Shown here piece after piece: positions 32,993 to 41,533 of a stretch of DNA of 64,000 nt (position 1 is its first letter; each line of letters starts with the position of its first letter). Made by a program: the position numbers and the translations under genes. The DNA comes from Mucilaginibacter sp. OK098 (GTDB taxonomy: Bacteria; Bacteroidota; Bacteroidia; Sphingobacteriales; Sphingobacteriaceae), in NCBI RefSeq assembly GCF_900142915.1, contig NZ_FRCM01000001.1, positions 558,001-622,000 on the forward strand, read 5' to 3'. The notes beneath the pieces were generated by a model. That model was not told where the DNA came from, ran no database searches, and worked only from the letters and a program-made list of their open reading frames with translations.

Positions 32993-35038
32993 ATGGATAA
33001 TAAACACGTACCCTTAATTAATCGGGAAATTAGCTGGTTGTATTTTAATGACCGGGTTTTGCAGGAAGCTGCAGACCCAACCGTTCCGCTAATTGACAGG
33101 ATAAAATTTTTAGCCATATTTTCATCAAATCTCGATGAGTTTTATCGTGTAAGAGTAGCAACCCTAAGCCGGTTGGCAAACCTTAACGAGAAGGCAAAAG
33201 AAATTTTAGGCTACAACCCTAAAAAGATCCTAAACCAGATAAAAAACATTGTTGTAAGGCAGGAACGCCGGTTTAACAATTTATACGAAAATATAATTGT
33301 TAAACAGCTTGCCGAAGAAAAGATCTTTATTCTTAACGACAAGCAACTAAATGTAAGCAGGGGCGAGTTCGTTAAAAGGTATTTCAGGGAAAGCCTGCTG
33401 GCTACCCTGGTTCCTATAATGCTTGATGAAAGCCTGCCTTTGCCAGAATTAAGAGACCGGGCTATTTACTTTTTTGTAAAACTTACTAAAAATAAAAAAT
33501 CGCGGCTTGCATTAATTGAATTCCCTGATTCGCTTTCGCGCTTTGTTGTTTTGCCTGAGACCAATAATCTTAAATTCATTATTTTACTGGATGATATTAT
33601 CAGGTATAGCCTTGAAGATATCTTCTTCATTTTTGAGCACGATTCGGTTGAAGCCTACTCATTACAGCTTACCCGCGATGCCGAGCTGGACCTTGACAAA
33701 GAAGTGAGCGAAAAATTTATCGACTCCTTATCAAAAAGCTTACAAAAGCGAAAGAAAGGCAAGCCAATGCGTTTATTATATGATTCAGATATGCCATTGG
33801 ATATGCTCAAATACCTGGTAAACAAAATGGGTTTACATGGTGAAAGCCTTATCCCGGGTAATAGGTATCACAATTTTAAAAACTTTATTGCTTTTCCTAA
33901 TGTGGGGCGCCCTGAGCTGGAATATGAAAAAAGTATTCCTTTACCTGTTGATGGCCTTTCGTTTGGCAAAAGTTTAATGGGGATGATCGCCAAAAAAGAC
34001 TTCCTGATAAGTACGCCATACCAGTCGTACGATTATGTGATCCATTTTTTACGTGAAGCGGCTATTGATCCTAAAGTAAAGGAGATTAGCATAGCCGTAT
34101 ATCGCCTTGCAGAAAACTCACGCATAATGCATGCGCTAATGAGCGCTGCAAAAAACGGAAAAAAGGTAACCTGTTTGGTAGAGTTGAGGGCAAGGTTTGA
34201 TGAACAAAATAATATATCATGGAGCAGAAGACTGGAAGAAGAGGGTGTTACTGTACTTTATGGTATTGAAGGTTACAAAGTTCACTCAAAAATTTGCCTG
34301 GTTATGCGCATTGAAAAGGAAAAACCGGCTTATTATGCCTGTTTATCAACCGGGAACTTCAATGAAAAAACGGCTCGCATGTACGCAGATCATACACTGC
34401 TTACAGCTAACAAAAAAATAACAGTTGATCTTGTAAACGTTTTTAAAGCTTTGGGTAGAAACACCTTGCCAAGGGGGTTAAAAAGCCTGATCGTATCGCC
34501 AATTGATTCACGCCCGGCAATTTATAGGCTTATTGATAATGAAATAAAGAATGCAAAGGCTGGTAAAGAGGCTTACATGATATTAAAAATGAACAGCCTT
34601 GCCGATGAACAACTAATAACCAAGCTTTACCAGGCCAGCAATGCCGGGGTTAAAATGAAGTTGATAATTAGAGGGATGTGCTGCCTTATTGCCGGTATGA
34701 AGGGATACAGCGAGAATATTGAAGTGATAAGTATTGTTGATAAATACCTTGAGCATGCAAGGGTGCACATTTATTGTAACGGGGGTAATGAGCTGATCTA
34801 CCTTACATCCGCAGACTTTATGACCCGTAATATCGATACCCGGGTTGAAGTTGGGTTCCCGATATATGATGAGGAACTTAAAAAAGAGGTGAGGGATATT
34901 ATTGACCTTCAACTACAGGATAACACAAAATCAAGAGAGATTAATAGCCATAATACTAATAAATACCACAAAACCAGCTCGGAATTACCACACAGGGCCC
35001 AGGTTGACACTTACAATTACTTAAAACATAAAGTATAA
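32993..35038 (+). CDS. ppk1: Polyphosphate kinase 1
   Basis: A 681-residue PPK1 that makes polyphosphate from ATP. The N-terminal helical domain starts with NREISWLYFNDRVLQEA and SSNLDEFYRVRVA. The autophosphorylated His is H431 in YKVHSKIC, and the second conserved His is H588 in YLEHARVH. The length is normal. The next gene, an exopolyphosphatase-like protein, starts 4 nt later, so synthesis and breakdown enzymes are co-expressed. Upstream are a Pho-box-like repeat and a word hairpin. Confidence 0.97.
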   Translation: MDNKHVPLINREISWLYFNDRVLQEAADPTVPLIDRIKFLAIFSSNLDEFYRVRVATLSRLANLNEKAKEILGYNPKKILNQIKNIVVRQERRFNNLYENIIVKQLAEEKIFILNDKQLNVSRGEFVKRYFRESLLATLVPIMLDESLPLPELRDRAIYFFVKLTKNKKSRLALIEFPDSLSRFVVLPETNNLKFIILLDDIIRYSLEDIFFIFEHDSVEAYSLQLTRDAELDLDKEVSEKFIDSLSKSLQKRKKGKPMRLLYDSDMPLDMLKYLVNKMGLHGESLIPGNRYHNFKNFIAFPNVGRPELEYEKSIPLPVDGLSFGKSLMGMIAKKDFLISTPYQSYDYVIHFLREAAIDPKVKEISIAVYRLAENSRIMHALMSAAKNGKKVTCLVELRARFDEQNNISWSRRLEEEGVTVLYGIEGYKVHSKICLVMRIEKEKPAYYACLSTGNFNEKTARMYADHTLLTANKKITVDLVNVFKALGRNTLPRGLKSLIVSPIDSRPAIYRLIDNEIKNAKAGKEAYMILKMNSLADEQLITKLYQASNAGVKMKLIIRGMCCLIAGMKGYSENIEVISIVDKYLEHARVHIYCNGGNELIYLTSADFMTRNIDTRVEVGFPIYDEELKKEVRDIIDLQLQDNTKSREINSHNTNKYHKTSSELPHRAQVDTYNYLKHKV

Positions 35039-35042
35039 TAAA

Positions 35043-35930
35043 TTGAGATACGCCGCGATAGATATAGGTTCAAATGCAGTAAGGCTGCTTATTGCTGATA
35101 TTATTGAAAACAATGGTTCAGTTTCGTTCAAGAAAAATACATTGATCAGGGTGCCGTTGCGTTTAGGTGATGATGCATTTTTAGATCATCAGCTTTCTGA
35201 TAAAAAAACGGCCGACCTTGTGAAAACCATGCAGGCATTTGGCAAACTGATGGAGGTATATAAGGTAGCCGATTATATGGCCTATGCAACATCAGCCATG
35301 CGGGAAGCTAAGAACGGGGCGGAGATAGTAAAACAAATAAAAAACGATGCAGGGGTTGATCTGGAGATTGTTCATGGCCAAAAGGAAGCAGGGATGATAT
35401 ACGCCAGCCATGCAGACCAAACCATTGATAAAAGTAAAAACTACCTTTATATTGATGTAGGTGGAGGGAGCACTGAGCTATCATTTTTTTCGGCAGGAGA
35501 AATGTGGGCCTCAAAGTCATTTAATATAGGTACCATCCGGATGCTGGATAACCAGGATACGGAAGAGAGTTGGAACAACATGAAAGATTTTATACGTGAA
35601 AACACTAAACAGTTCAAAATTATTTCAGGCATCGGAACCGGCGGAAACATCAATAAATTGTATAAATTATCCGAAGAAAAAGATAAGGCTCCTTTAACTT
35701 TTGGGAAACTTAAAGCGCTGTATAGTTATTTAACTTCATTTTCGCTTAAAGACAGGATAAATGTGCTTGGCCTTAACCAGGATCGCGCCGACGTAATTAT
35801 ACCTGCTTGCGAAATTTATATAACGGTAATGAAATGGGCTAATATTAAAAACATATACGTGCCTACAGTTGGATTGGTAGATGGTATCATTCAAACCCTT
35901 ATAGAAAAAAACTTTCCAAAAGCAGGTTAA
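35043..35930 (+). CDS. Ppx/GppA-family exopolyphosphatase or pppGpp phosphohydrolase
   Basis: A 295-residue protein of the ASKHA fold. The N-terminal phosphate loop AAIDIGSNAVRLLIAD, the ATSAMREAKNG segment and the second loop YIDVGGGSTELSFF identify the Ppx/GppA family; only the two core lobes are present, without the C-terminal HD-like domain of E. coli Ppx. The start is TTG: no ATG or GTG is in frame upstream before a stop at 35022, and RYAAIDIGSN begins at once. The 4-nt spacing from ppk1 suggests translational coupling. Polyphosphate is the likely substrate. Confidence 0.94.
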   Translation: MRYAAIDIGSNAVRLLIADIIENNGSVSFKKNTLIRVPLRLGDDAFLDHQLSDKKTADLVKTMQAFGKLMEVYKVADYMAYATSAMREAKNGAEIVKQIKNDAGVDLEIVHGQKEAGMIYASHADQTIDKSKNYLYIDVGGGSTELSFFSAGEMWASKSFNIGTIRMLDNQDTEESWNNMKDFIRENTKQFKIISGIGTGGNINKLYKLSEEKDKAPLTFGKLKALYSYLTSFSLKDRINVLGLNQDRADVIIPACEIYITVMKWANIKNIYVPTVGLVDGIIQTLIEKNFPKAG

Positions 35931-35971
35931 ATTTATTTTAAGAAATTATTTAAAAATTAAAAAACTGTTAG

Positions 35972-36050
35972 TACATTTGTAGTGCCCTCTCAAAGGGCAT
36001 GTTTTTCATAGGTAGATGTAGGGTCGAGTATTTATATTCGACCCTTTTTT
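35972..36050 (+). ncRNA. Candidate short RNA or attenuator between ppx and ubiX
   Basis: TACATTTG (35972-35979) is a full -7 box. It is followed by a hairpin TGCCCT/AGGGCA (35983-35999) with a short T-rich tail, then AGGGTCGA/TCGACCCT (36020-36045) and a T-run. A transcript from about 35986 to 36050 would be about 65 nt. No good -33 TTTG is seen, so this may instead be two successive terminators of ppk1-ppx. Confidence 0.35.
36020..36050 (+). terminator. Rho-independent terminator upstream of ubiX
   Basis: AGGGTCGA (36020-36027) pairs exactly with TCGACCCT (36038-36045); the loop is 10 nt and the stem is followed by TTTTTATG. It lies 90 nt after the ppx stop codon and 35 nt before ubiX. Confidence 0.9.
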
Positions 36051-36084
36051 ATGCATTCAATTTTAATTGGCCGGTTTTGTTAAT

Positions 36085-36651
36085 ATGGATATGAAGAAAA
36101 AGATTGTTGTTGCTATTACCGGGGCCAGTGGTTCAATATATGCTAAATTATTACTGCAACAATTGCAAAGACTGGGCACTCAACTTGCCGAAGTAGCCGT
36201 AGTAATGTCTGATAATGCTAAAGATGTTTGGAAGTTTGAGCTTGATAATGAAGAATATAACGATTTACCATACAAGATATATTCTAAAACGGATTTCATG
36301 GCGCCTTTTGCTTCCGGTTCGGCAAAGTTTGATACCATGGTTATAGTTCCCTGTTCCATGGGTACGCTGGGCCGCATTGCTTCCGGGATCTCTGATGACC
36401 TGATAAGCCGTGCCGCCGATGTAATACTAAAAGAACGCCGTAAGCTGATCCTGGTTGCCCGGGATACGCCGCTTAACCTGATCCATATCCGCAATATGCA
36501 AACTGTTACAGAAGCAGGTGGCATCATTTGCCCTGCAATTCCATCGTACTACAGTAAACCTCAAACAATTGAAGAGTTGGCCATGACTGTGGTTAACAGG
36601 GTTATAGATCTGATAGGACTAGAGAACGAGAGCTATAGGTGGAGCGAATAG
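36085..36651 (+). CDS. ubiX: UbiX-type flavin prenyltransferase
   Basis: A 188-residue UbiX that attaches a dimethylallyl group to FMN, making the cofactor of UbiD decarboxylases. Diagnostic segments are VVAITGASGSIYAKLLLQQL at the N-terminus, the FASGSAKFDTMVIVPCSMGT loop, and KERRKLILVARDTPLNLIHI. A start at 36091 is equally possible (two codons shorter). No ubiD gene is in view. It is followed at 4 nt by a word hairpin and then mtaB. Confidence 0.95.
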   Translation: MDMKKKIVVAITGASGSIYAKLLLQQLQRLGTQLAEVAVVMSDNAKDVWKFELDNEEYNDLPYKIYSKTDFMAPFASGSAKFDTMVIVPCSMGTLGRIASGISDDLISRAADVILKERRKLILVARDTPLNLIHIRNMQTVTEAGGIICPAIPSYYSKPQTIEELAMTVVNRVIDLIGLENESYRWSE

Positions 36652-36655
36652 TTTG

Positions 36656-36756
36656 ATTTCGGATTTCGGATGTTCGATTTCGGATTTAAGAAATTTTAAG
36701 TTTAAAACTATTTCGCATTCAAATAATTCCGAAATCGAACATCCGAAATCCGAAAT
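36656..36756. repeat. Perfect 29-bp word hairpin, word TTCGGATTTCGGATG
   Basis: The arms 36656-36684 and 36728-36756 are exact complements over 29 nt, with a 43-nt loop. The sequence is nearly that of 27993-28120. The left arm starts 4 nt after the ubiX stop, and the right arm ends 12 nt before the mtaB -7 box. Confidence 0.92.
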
Positions 36757-36768
36757 AAATAAAATTCT

Positions 36769-36776
36769 TATCTTTG
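36769..36776 (+). promoter_or_regulatory. -7 box of mtaB
   Basis: TATCTTTG followed by C, a full match to the Bacteroidota -7 element, 10 nt before the ATG. The predicted mRNA leader is only a few nucleotides. The -33 position falls in the right arm of the palindrome, with no TTTG. Confidence 0.6.
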
Positions 36777-36786
36777 CGCCTTCAAA

Positions 36787-38106
36787 ATGAATAAGAAAGT
36801 AGCATTTTATACATTAGGTTGTAAGCTGAATTATTCGGAAACTTCGTCTATTGGCCGCCAGTTTAACCAGGCCGGCTTTAATACGGTTGAGTTTACCGAT
36901 ACGCCGGATGTGTTTGTTATTAATACTTGTTCAGTTACTGATAACGCCGATAAAAAGTGCAAAAAGGTTGTTAAGGAAGCCCTTAAGATCTCGCCAAATG
37001 CATATGTTACCATTGTTGGGTGTTACGCCCAGCTAAAACCAAAGGAGATTGCCGAAATTCCGGGTGTCGACATGGTCTTGGGCGCTGCAGAGAAGTTTCA
37101 GATCATAGACTATATTAGCGACCTGACCAAAAAGCCTAAAGCCCTGGTTTATAACCAGCCGGTATCTGAGGCAAAAGATTTTATACCCGGATTTTCAATT
37201 GGCGACCGTACCCGTACGTTTTTAAAAGTGCAGGACGGATGCGATTATTCATGTACTTTTTGCACCATTCCATTGGCCCGTGGCAGCAGCCGGAGCGATA
37301 CCATTGAACATGTTATTGAACAGGCAAATGAAATTGCAGCTTCAGGTGTAAAGGAGATCGTATTAACAGGCGTAAACCTTGGTGATTTTGGCATAAGGGG
37401 TGGTGAGCGCCAGGATAAGTTTTTTGACCTGGTTAAAGCGCTGGATGACGTAGAAGGAATCAATAGGTTTAGGATCTCGTCTATTGAGCCTAATTTGTTG
37501 AGCGATGAAATTATTGAGTTCGTAGCCCAGTCGAAACGTTTTGTACCGCATTTTCATATTCCATTGCAATCCGGCTCTGATAAGATCCTTGGATTGATGC
37601 GCCGAAGGTATAAGCGTGATCTGTATGTAAGCCGGGTAGCTAAAATTAAACAGCTGATGCCCCATTGCTGCATAGGTGTTGATATAATTGTGGGCTTCCC
37701 CGGCGAAACAAGAGAAGATTTTATTGATACCTACAATTTTTTAAACGAGCTTAACGTTTCTTACCTGCATGTATTCACTTATTCAGAGCGGGAAAACACC
37801 CTTGCCAGCGAGATGAGCGGTGTAGTACCCGGCTCAACACGCGCTGAACGGAGTAAAATGCTGCATATATTATCGGATAAAAAACGCAGGGCATTTTATG
37901 AAAGCCAGCTGGATAAAACAGAAGAAGTGTTATTTGAGGGTGATATTAAAGATGGATTTATGCACGGATTTACCCGTAACTATGTTAAAGTGAAAACAGC
38001 ATATGATCCTTTGCTTGTAAACGAATTAAAATCAGTTCATTTAACAAAAATATCATCTGACGGTGATGTTGAAATTACCGAAAGCGAAGAAATATTAGCT
38101 CATTAA
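36787..38106 (+). CDS. mtaB: tRNA (t6A37) methylthiotransferase
   Basis: A 439-residue radical-SAM methylthiotransferase that converts t6A to ms2t6A at position 37 of tRNAs decoding ANN codons. The N-terminal MTTase domain has its three cluster cysteines (GCKLNYSE, NTCSVTDNADKKC, GCYAQLK), the radical-SAM motif is CDYSCTFC (CxxxCxxC), and the C-terminal TRAM-like part binds tRNA. The start GCKLNYSETSSIGRQF is the MtaB rather than the MiaB type. lgt follows after 27 nt, probably in the same transcript. Confidence 0.95.
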   Translation: MNKKVAFYTLGCKLNYSETSSIGRQFNQAGFNTVEFTDTPDVFVINTCSVTDNADKKCKKVVKEALKISPNAYVTIVGCYAQLKPKEIAEIPGVDMVLGAAEKFQIIDYISDLTKKPKALVYNQPVSEAKDFIPGFSIGDRTRTFLKVQDGCDYSCTFCTIPLARGSSRSDTIEHVIEQANEIAASGVKEIVLTGVNLGDFGIRGGERQDKFFDLVKALDDVEGINRFRISSIEPNLLSDEIIEFVAQSKRFVPHFHIPLQSGSDKILGLMRRRYKRDLYVSRVAKIKQLMPHCCIGVDIIVGFPGETREDFIDTYNFLNELNVSYLHVFTYSERENTLASEMSGVVPGSTRAERSKMLHILSDKKRRAFYESQLDKTEEVLFEGDIKDGFMHGFTRNYVKVKTAYDPLLVNELKSVHLTKISSDGDVEITESEEILAH

Positions 38107-38133
38107 CGCTATCTTGGCCCCAAATTACTAACG

Positions 38134-39297
38134 ATGTTTCCAACTATATCCTTCCTTATTCAATACCTTACCGGGCTCGACATTCCACTTCCTATACAAA
38201 CTTTTGGCTTTTTTGTAGCTATTGCATTTATGGGAGGCTATTGGGCATTCGTACAGGAGTTTAAACGCAAAGAGAAATTAGGATACATACATTCGTTTGA
38301 AAAAACTGTTACAATTGGTGCGCCGGTATCATTTTCAGAACTGCTTGGGAATGGAATTTTTGGGTTTGTATTGGGTTATAAAATATTGGACTCCATTCTG
38401 CATTATCACGCATTACTGGATGATCCGCAGGATTTTATTCTTTCGTTAAAGGGTAATTGGTTAGGCGGGATAATAGGTGCAGCAGGCTTTGCCTATTGGG
38501 CTTATTATGAGAATAAAAAGCAATTGCTTCCGCAGCCTAAAACACAACAGGTTACAGTACATCCAAGCGAATTAATGGGTAGCATACTGCTTTGGGCAGC
38601 TATTTGCGGCTTTGCGGGTGCTAAATTATTTAATGCGCTTGAAAACTGGGGCGAATTCATGAAAGACCCGGTTGGGATGCTGATTGGATTTAGCGGACTT
38701 ACCTTTTATGGTGGTTTAATATGCGGTGGCGCTGCCGTATTATATATTGCCCGTAAACACGGTATTAAGCCACTTGATATGCTTGATATTGGTGGGCCTG
38801 GCATGATGCTAGCTTATGGAATAGGCCGCATTGGCTGCCAGATGTCGGGTGATGGTGACTGGGGTATTTATAATTTAAATGCCAAACCACATTGGTTAAG
38901 CTGGATGCCTGATTGGATGTGGGGGTTTAAATTTCCGCATAACGTAAACAACGAAGGCAACATAATACCAGGCTATATTGGTAAATTTAACCATGAATTG
39001 CCTGCGCCGGTATATCCTACTTCATTTTATGAATCTATAATTTGTATTTTATTGTTCCTGTTTCTATGGAGCATTCGCGACAGGATAAAGATCCCGGGAG
39101 TAATGTTTGGGATCTATATGATATTAAATGGCGTTGAACGCTTTTTTATAGAACTGATTCGCGTAAATACTAAATACCACGTTGCAGGAATAAACTTTAC
39201 TCAAGCTGAAATGATCTCTCTTTTAATGGTAATAGGTGGGGCCGCTTTAATTTTTACCGGCTTAAACAAAAAACAGACCCTTCCAAAACATGACTGA
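38134..39297 (+). CDS. lgt: Prolipoprotein diacylglyceryl transferase
   Basis: A 387-residue inner-membrane enzyme that moves diacylglycerol to the lipobox cysteine of prolipoproteins. The Lgt signature appears as [32 protein letters not shown] and [14 protein letters not shown] are the conserved late segments. It is about 100 residues longer than E. coli Lgt, with inserts between membrane segments, which is usual for Bacteroidota. Several lipoproteins in this window (SCO, cytochrome c, MFP) would be its substrates. Its end overlaps the next gene by 8 nt. Confidence 0.96.
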   Translation: MFPTISFLIQYLTGLDIPLPIQTFGFFVAIAFMGGYWAFVQEFKRKEKLGYIHSFEKTVTIGAPVSFSELLGNGIFGFVLGYKILDSILHYHALLDDPQDFILSLKGNWLGGIIGAAGFAYWAYYENKKQLLPQPKTQQVTVHPSELMGSILLWAAICGFAGAKLFNALENWGEFMKDPVGMLIGFSGLTFYGGLICGGAAVLYIARKHGIKPLDMLDIGGPGMMLAYGIGRIGCQMSGDGDWGIYNLNAKPHWLSWMPDWMWGFKFPHNVNNEGNIIPGYIGKFNHELPAPVYPTSFYESIICILLFLFLWSIRDRIKIPGVMFGIYMILNGVERFFIELIRVNTKYHVAGINFTQAEMISLLMVIGGAALIFTGLNKKQTLPKHD

Positions 39298-39754
39298 AAT
39301 AAACCTGGGTAATAAGCTGTTAGATAACCATATAATAAGGTTTGTATTTTCTGCCGGATTAGGTTTTTTGGTTGATATATCAGCTTTCTATTTATTTTAC
39401 CATAATTTCCTGGTTCAAAAAACTTATAACATATTTACACTAACTGTTCGTAATTCCACACTTTCGCTGGCTTTATCTTTCTTTATGGGAGTGGTTGTTA
39501 ACTTTATAATAACCAGGTATTTTGTTTTCTCTCAATCAAAATCATCACCCTATAAACAATTCTTCAGGTTTGTATTGGTAGCTATAGTGGGCTTTTTTGC
39601 AAACCTTGTAATTTTGAAACTCTTTATACAGGATCTGCAAATGTACCCGCCGGTGGCCCGTCCGCTCGCAGCATTAAGCCTGTTTTTTGCCAGTTATTTT
39701 ATTCATAAGTTTTTTTCGTTCAGCCTATCGTTACGACACCAAAGTACAGACTGA
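39290..39754 (+). CDS. GtrA-like membrane protein
   Basis: A 154-residue protein with four membrane segments (about 16-36, 52-76, 88-108 and 120-142). [20 protein letters not shown] at the first segment, [10 protein letters not shown] in the second and [13 protein letters not shown] in the last are the pattern of the GtrA family, whose members help translocate lipid-linked sugars. The start overlaps the end of lgt by 8 nt, so translation is likely coupled. No glycosyltransferase is adjacent, so the lipid-linked partner is unknown. Confidence 0.88.
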   Translation: MTEINLGNKLLDNHIIRFVFSAGLGFLVDISAFYLFYHNFLVQKTYNIFTLTVRNSTLSLALSFFMGVVVNFIITRYFVFSQSKSSPYKQFFRFVLVAIVGFFANLVILKLFIQDLQMYPPVARPLAALSLFFASYFIHKFFSFSLSLRHQSTD

Positions 39755-39773
39755 AGTAACACTAATTGCCGCT

Positions 39774-39863
39774 AATTTATTCGAATTTCACAAATCTAAT
39801 TTGTTGCAATTTGTATTATTTCGGTTTATCCGCGTTACTCAATTCGTGTAATTCGAATAAATT
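39774..39863. repeat. Word hairpin, word AATTTATTCGAATTTCAC, 5' side of the inositol monophosphatase gene
   Basis: The arms 39774-39795 and 39842-39863 are complementary in 20 of 22 positions. Further words (ATTCGTGACATTCGTGTCC) follow to 39890, 6 nt before the next start codon. The same word is on the other side of the gene at 40689-40766. Confidence 0.85.
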
Positions 39864-39895
39864 CGTGACATTCGTGTCCATTCACTCGTGCTTAT

Positions 39896-40687
39896 ATGGA
39901 ACTTGATCAGATAGTAAATAAAGTAATTGAAATTTCAAAGGAAGTAGGCGGTTTCATCAGGGAACAGAGAAAAACGTTTAGTCCGGATAAAATAGAGATC
40001 AAGGGGCTTAATGACCTGGTATCGTATGTTGATAAAACTGCCGAACAAAAAATTGTCACCTTCTTACAAACGGTTTTGCCCGAAGCCGGCTTTATAACCG
40101 AAGAGAAAACCATTAATACAGTTGGCGAAAGATATAACTGGATAATTGATCCGCTTGATGGTACTACTAATTTTATACATGGTTTACCAGTTTACTCTGT
40201 AAGTATTGCGCTGCAGGAATACGATGAGCTGATATTAGGTGTGGTATATGAAATTAACCAGGATGAGTGCTTTTATGCCTGGAAAGATTCACCTGCCTAT
40301 CTTAATGGGAACATAATTAAAACAAGTGATAGCCCGACAATTGATAAAAGCTTATTAGCCACCGGATTTCCATATTACGATTTTACAAAACAGGCAGCTT
40401 ATATTAATTTGTTTACAGAGTTAATGAGAAGTTGCCACGGCCTCAGGCGTTTAGGATCGGCAGCTGTTGACCTTGCATATACGGCATGCGGAAGATTCGA
40501 TGCTTTTTATGAATATAACCTAAACCCATGGGATGTTGCAGCCGGAATTATAATAGTAAAACAAGCAGGCGGAGATGTAGTAAACTTTAAAGGTGGGGAT
40601 GAGGTTTTGCAAACCCGTGAGCTATTAGCTACTAACGGGAAGATAACAGGGGAACTGTTGGAGGCGATAGATAAACATTTTAAATAA
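39896..40687 (+). CDS. Inositol monophosphatase-family phosphatase
   Basis: A 263-residue Mg-dependent phosphatase of the IMPase fold. The two metal motifs are WIIDPLDGTTNFIHGLP (about 82-98) and NPWDVAAGIIIVKQAGG (about 212-228); the EE pair for metal 1 is in FITEEKT (about 65-71). Substrates in the family include inositol-1-phosphate, fructose-1,6-bisphosphate and PAP, and the sequence does not settle which. The gene has the same AATTCGTG-type word hairpin on both sides; the 3' copy starts 1 nt after its stop codon. Confidence 0.95.
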   Translation: MELDQIVNKVIEISKEVGGFIREQRKTFSPDKIEIKGLNDLVSYVDKTAEQKIVTFLQTVLPEAGFITEEKTINTVGERYNWIIDPLDGTTNFIHGLPVYSVSIALQEYDELILGVVYEINQDECFYAWKDSPAYLNGNIIKTSDSPTIDKSLLATGFPYYDFTKQAAYINLFTELMRSCHGLRRLGSAAVDLAYTACGRFDAFYEYNLNPWDVAAGIIIVKQAGGDVVNFKGGDEVLQTRELLATNGKITGELLEAIDKHFK

Positions 40688-40688
40688 G

Positions 40689-40766
40689 CACTAATTTTCT
40701 CGAATTAGATCGAATTTCACGAATTAAAAGAGATAGAGTAATTCGTGAAATTCGAATAAATTAGTG
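40689..40766. repeat. Word hairpin, word TCGAATTTCACGAATTA, 3' side of the inositol monophosphatase gene
   Basis: Outer arms CACTAATTT (40689-40697) and its complement (40758-40766) enclose inner arms of 17 perfect bp (40710-40726 and 40739-40755). The element starts 1 nt after the stop codon. It lies between convergent genes. Confidence 0.9.
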
Positions 40767-40781
40767 TCATTCGTGTTAGTC

Positions 40782-41333
40782 TTATAGTGCTTCAGAAACA
40801 ACCTCGGTAACTTCAGGTACCATACGTTTCAGTAGGTTTTCAATACCTGCTTTAAGTGTTACAGTAGATGATGGGCAACCACTGCATGATCCGCGCAGCT
40901 CAACCGTTACCACACCTTCATCAAATGACTTATAGGTAATTGCACCGCCATCCTGCTCAACTGCCGGGCGTACATAATCATGCAAGATCTGCTGGATCTT
41001 AACTTCTGTTTCTGAACCTTCAAAATCACCGGCTTCGGCCTGCTCTTCATCCTGAACCTTTAATTCAGATTCAACGGCGCCTTTTACAAACTCTTTTAAT
41101 ATCGGTAAAATATCTTCCCAGTTATCATTCTCAAACTTGGTTACCGTAACAAAATTGCTGGCAAAGAAAACACCGTTTACAAACGAGAATTTAAAAAGCT
41201 CTTTTGCGAAAGGTGACTTTTCAGCACTTTCCCTGGTGGCAAAGTCAACGCTGCCATTTATTAGCAACTTGTTCACAATGAACTTGGTAGTTGCCGGGTT
41301 GGGAGTTGATTCTGTATATACGTTGATATTCAT
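40782..41333 (-). CDS. NifU/Nfu-type iron-sulfur scaffold protein
   Basis: A 183-residue Fe-S carrier. The N-terminal Nfu_N domain starts with VYTESTPNPATTKFIV and covers about 1-90; the C-terminal NifU domain (about 105-180) has VRPAVEQDGGAITY and the cluster-binding GSCSGCPSS (CxxC). Such proteins deliver 4Fe-4S clusters to client enzymes; the radical-SAM enzyme MtaB in this window would be a possible client, which is inference. The two domains are joined by an acidic linker rich in Glu. Confidence 0.95.
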   Translation of the reverse strand: MNINVYTESTPNPATTKFIVNKLLINGSVDFATRESAEKSPFAKELFKFSFVNGVFFASNFVTVTKFENDNWEDILPILKEFVKGAVESELKVQDEEQAEAGDFEGSETEVKIQQILHDYVRPAVEQDGGAITYKSFDEGVVTVELRGSCSGCPSSTVTLKAGIENLLKRMVPEVTEVVSEAL

Positions 41334-41430
41334 CTTATTTTTAATTAGTCTTAAGTAAACAAATTTAAGCAGCTTTTTGATTTATAGATGCTTATTTTAT
41401 TGTTATGACCCGTGGGTGACGATATGTTAA

Positions 41431-41533
41431 TGATGTACGAATGTGCAGATATGCAAATGTGCGGATGAATAAATTAAAATCTATACGATAGAAAAGCATC
41501 CGCACATTCGCATATCAAAAATCCGCACATTAA
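41431..41533. repeat. Word hairpin, word ATGTGCGGATG, 3' side of purB
   Basis: ATATGCAAATGTGCGGATG (41449-41467) pairs with 41497-41515 with one mismatch in 19. Additional copies of the word lie at 41431-41448 and 41516-41533, ending directly at the purB stop codon (41534). The same word is on the 5' side of purB. Confidence 0.88.
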
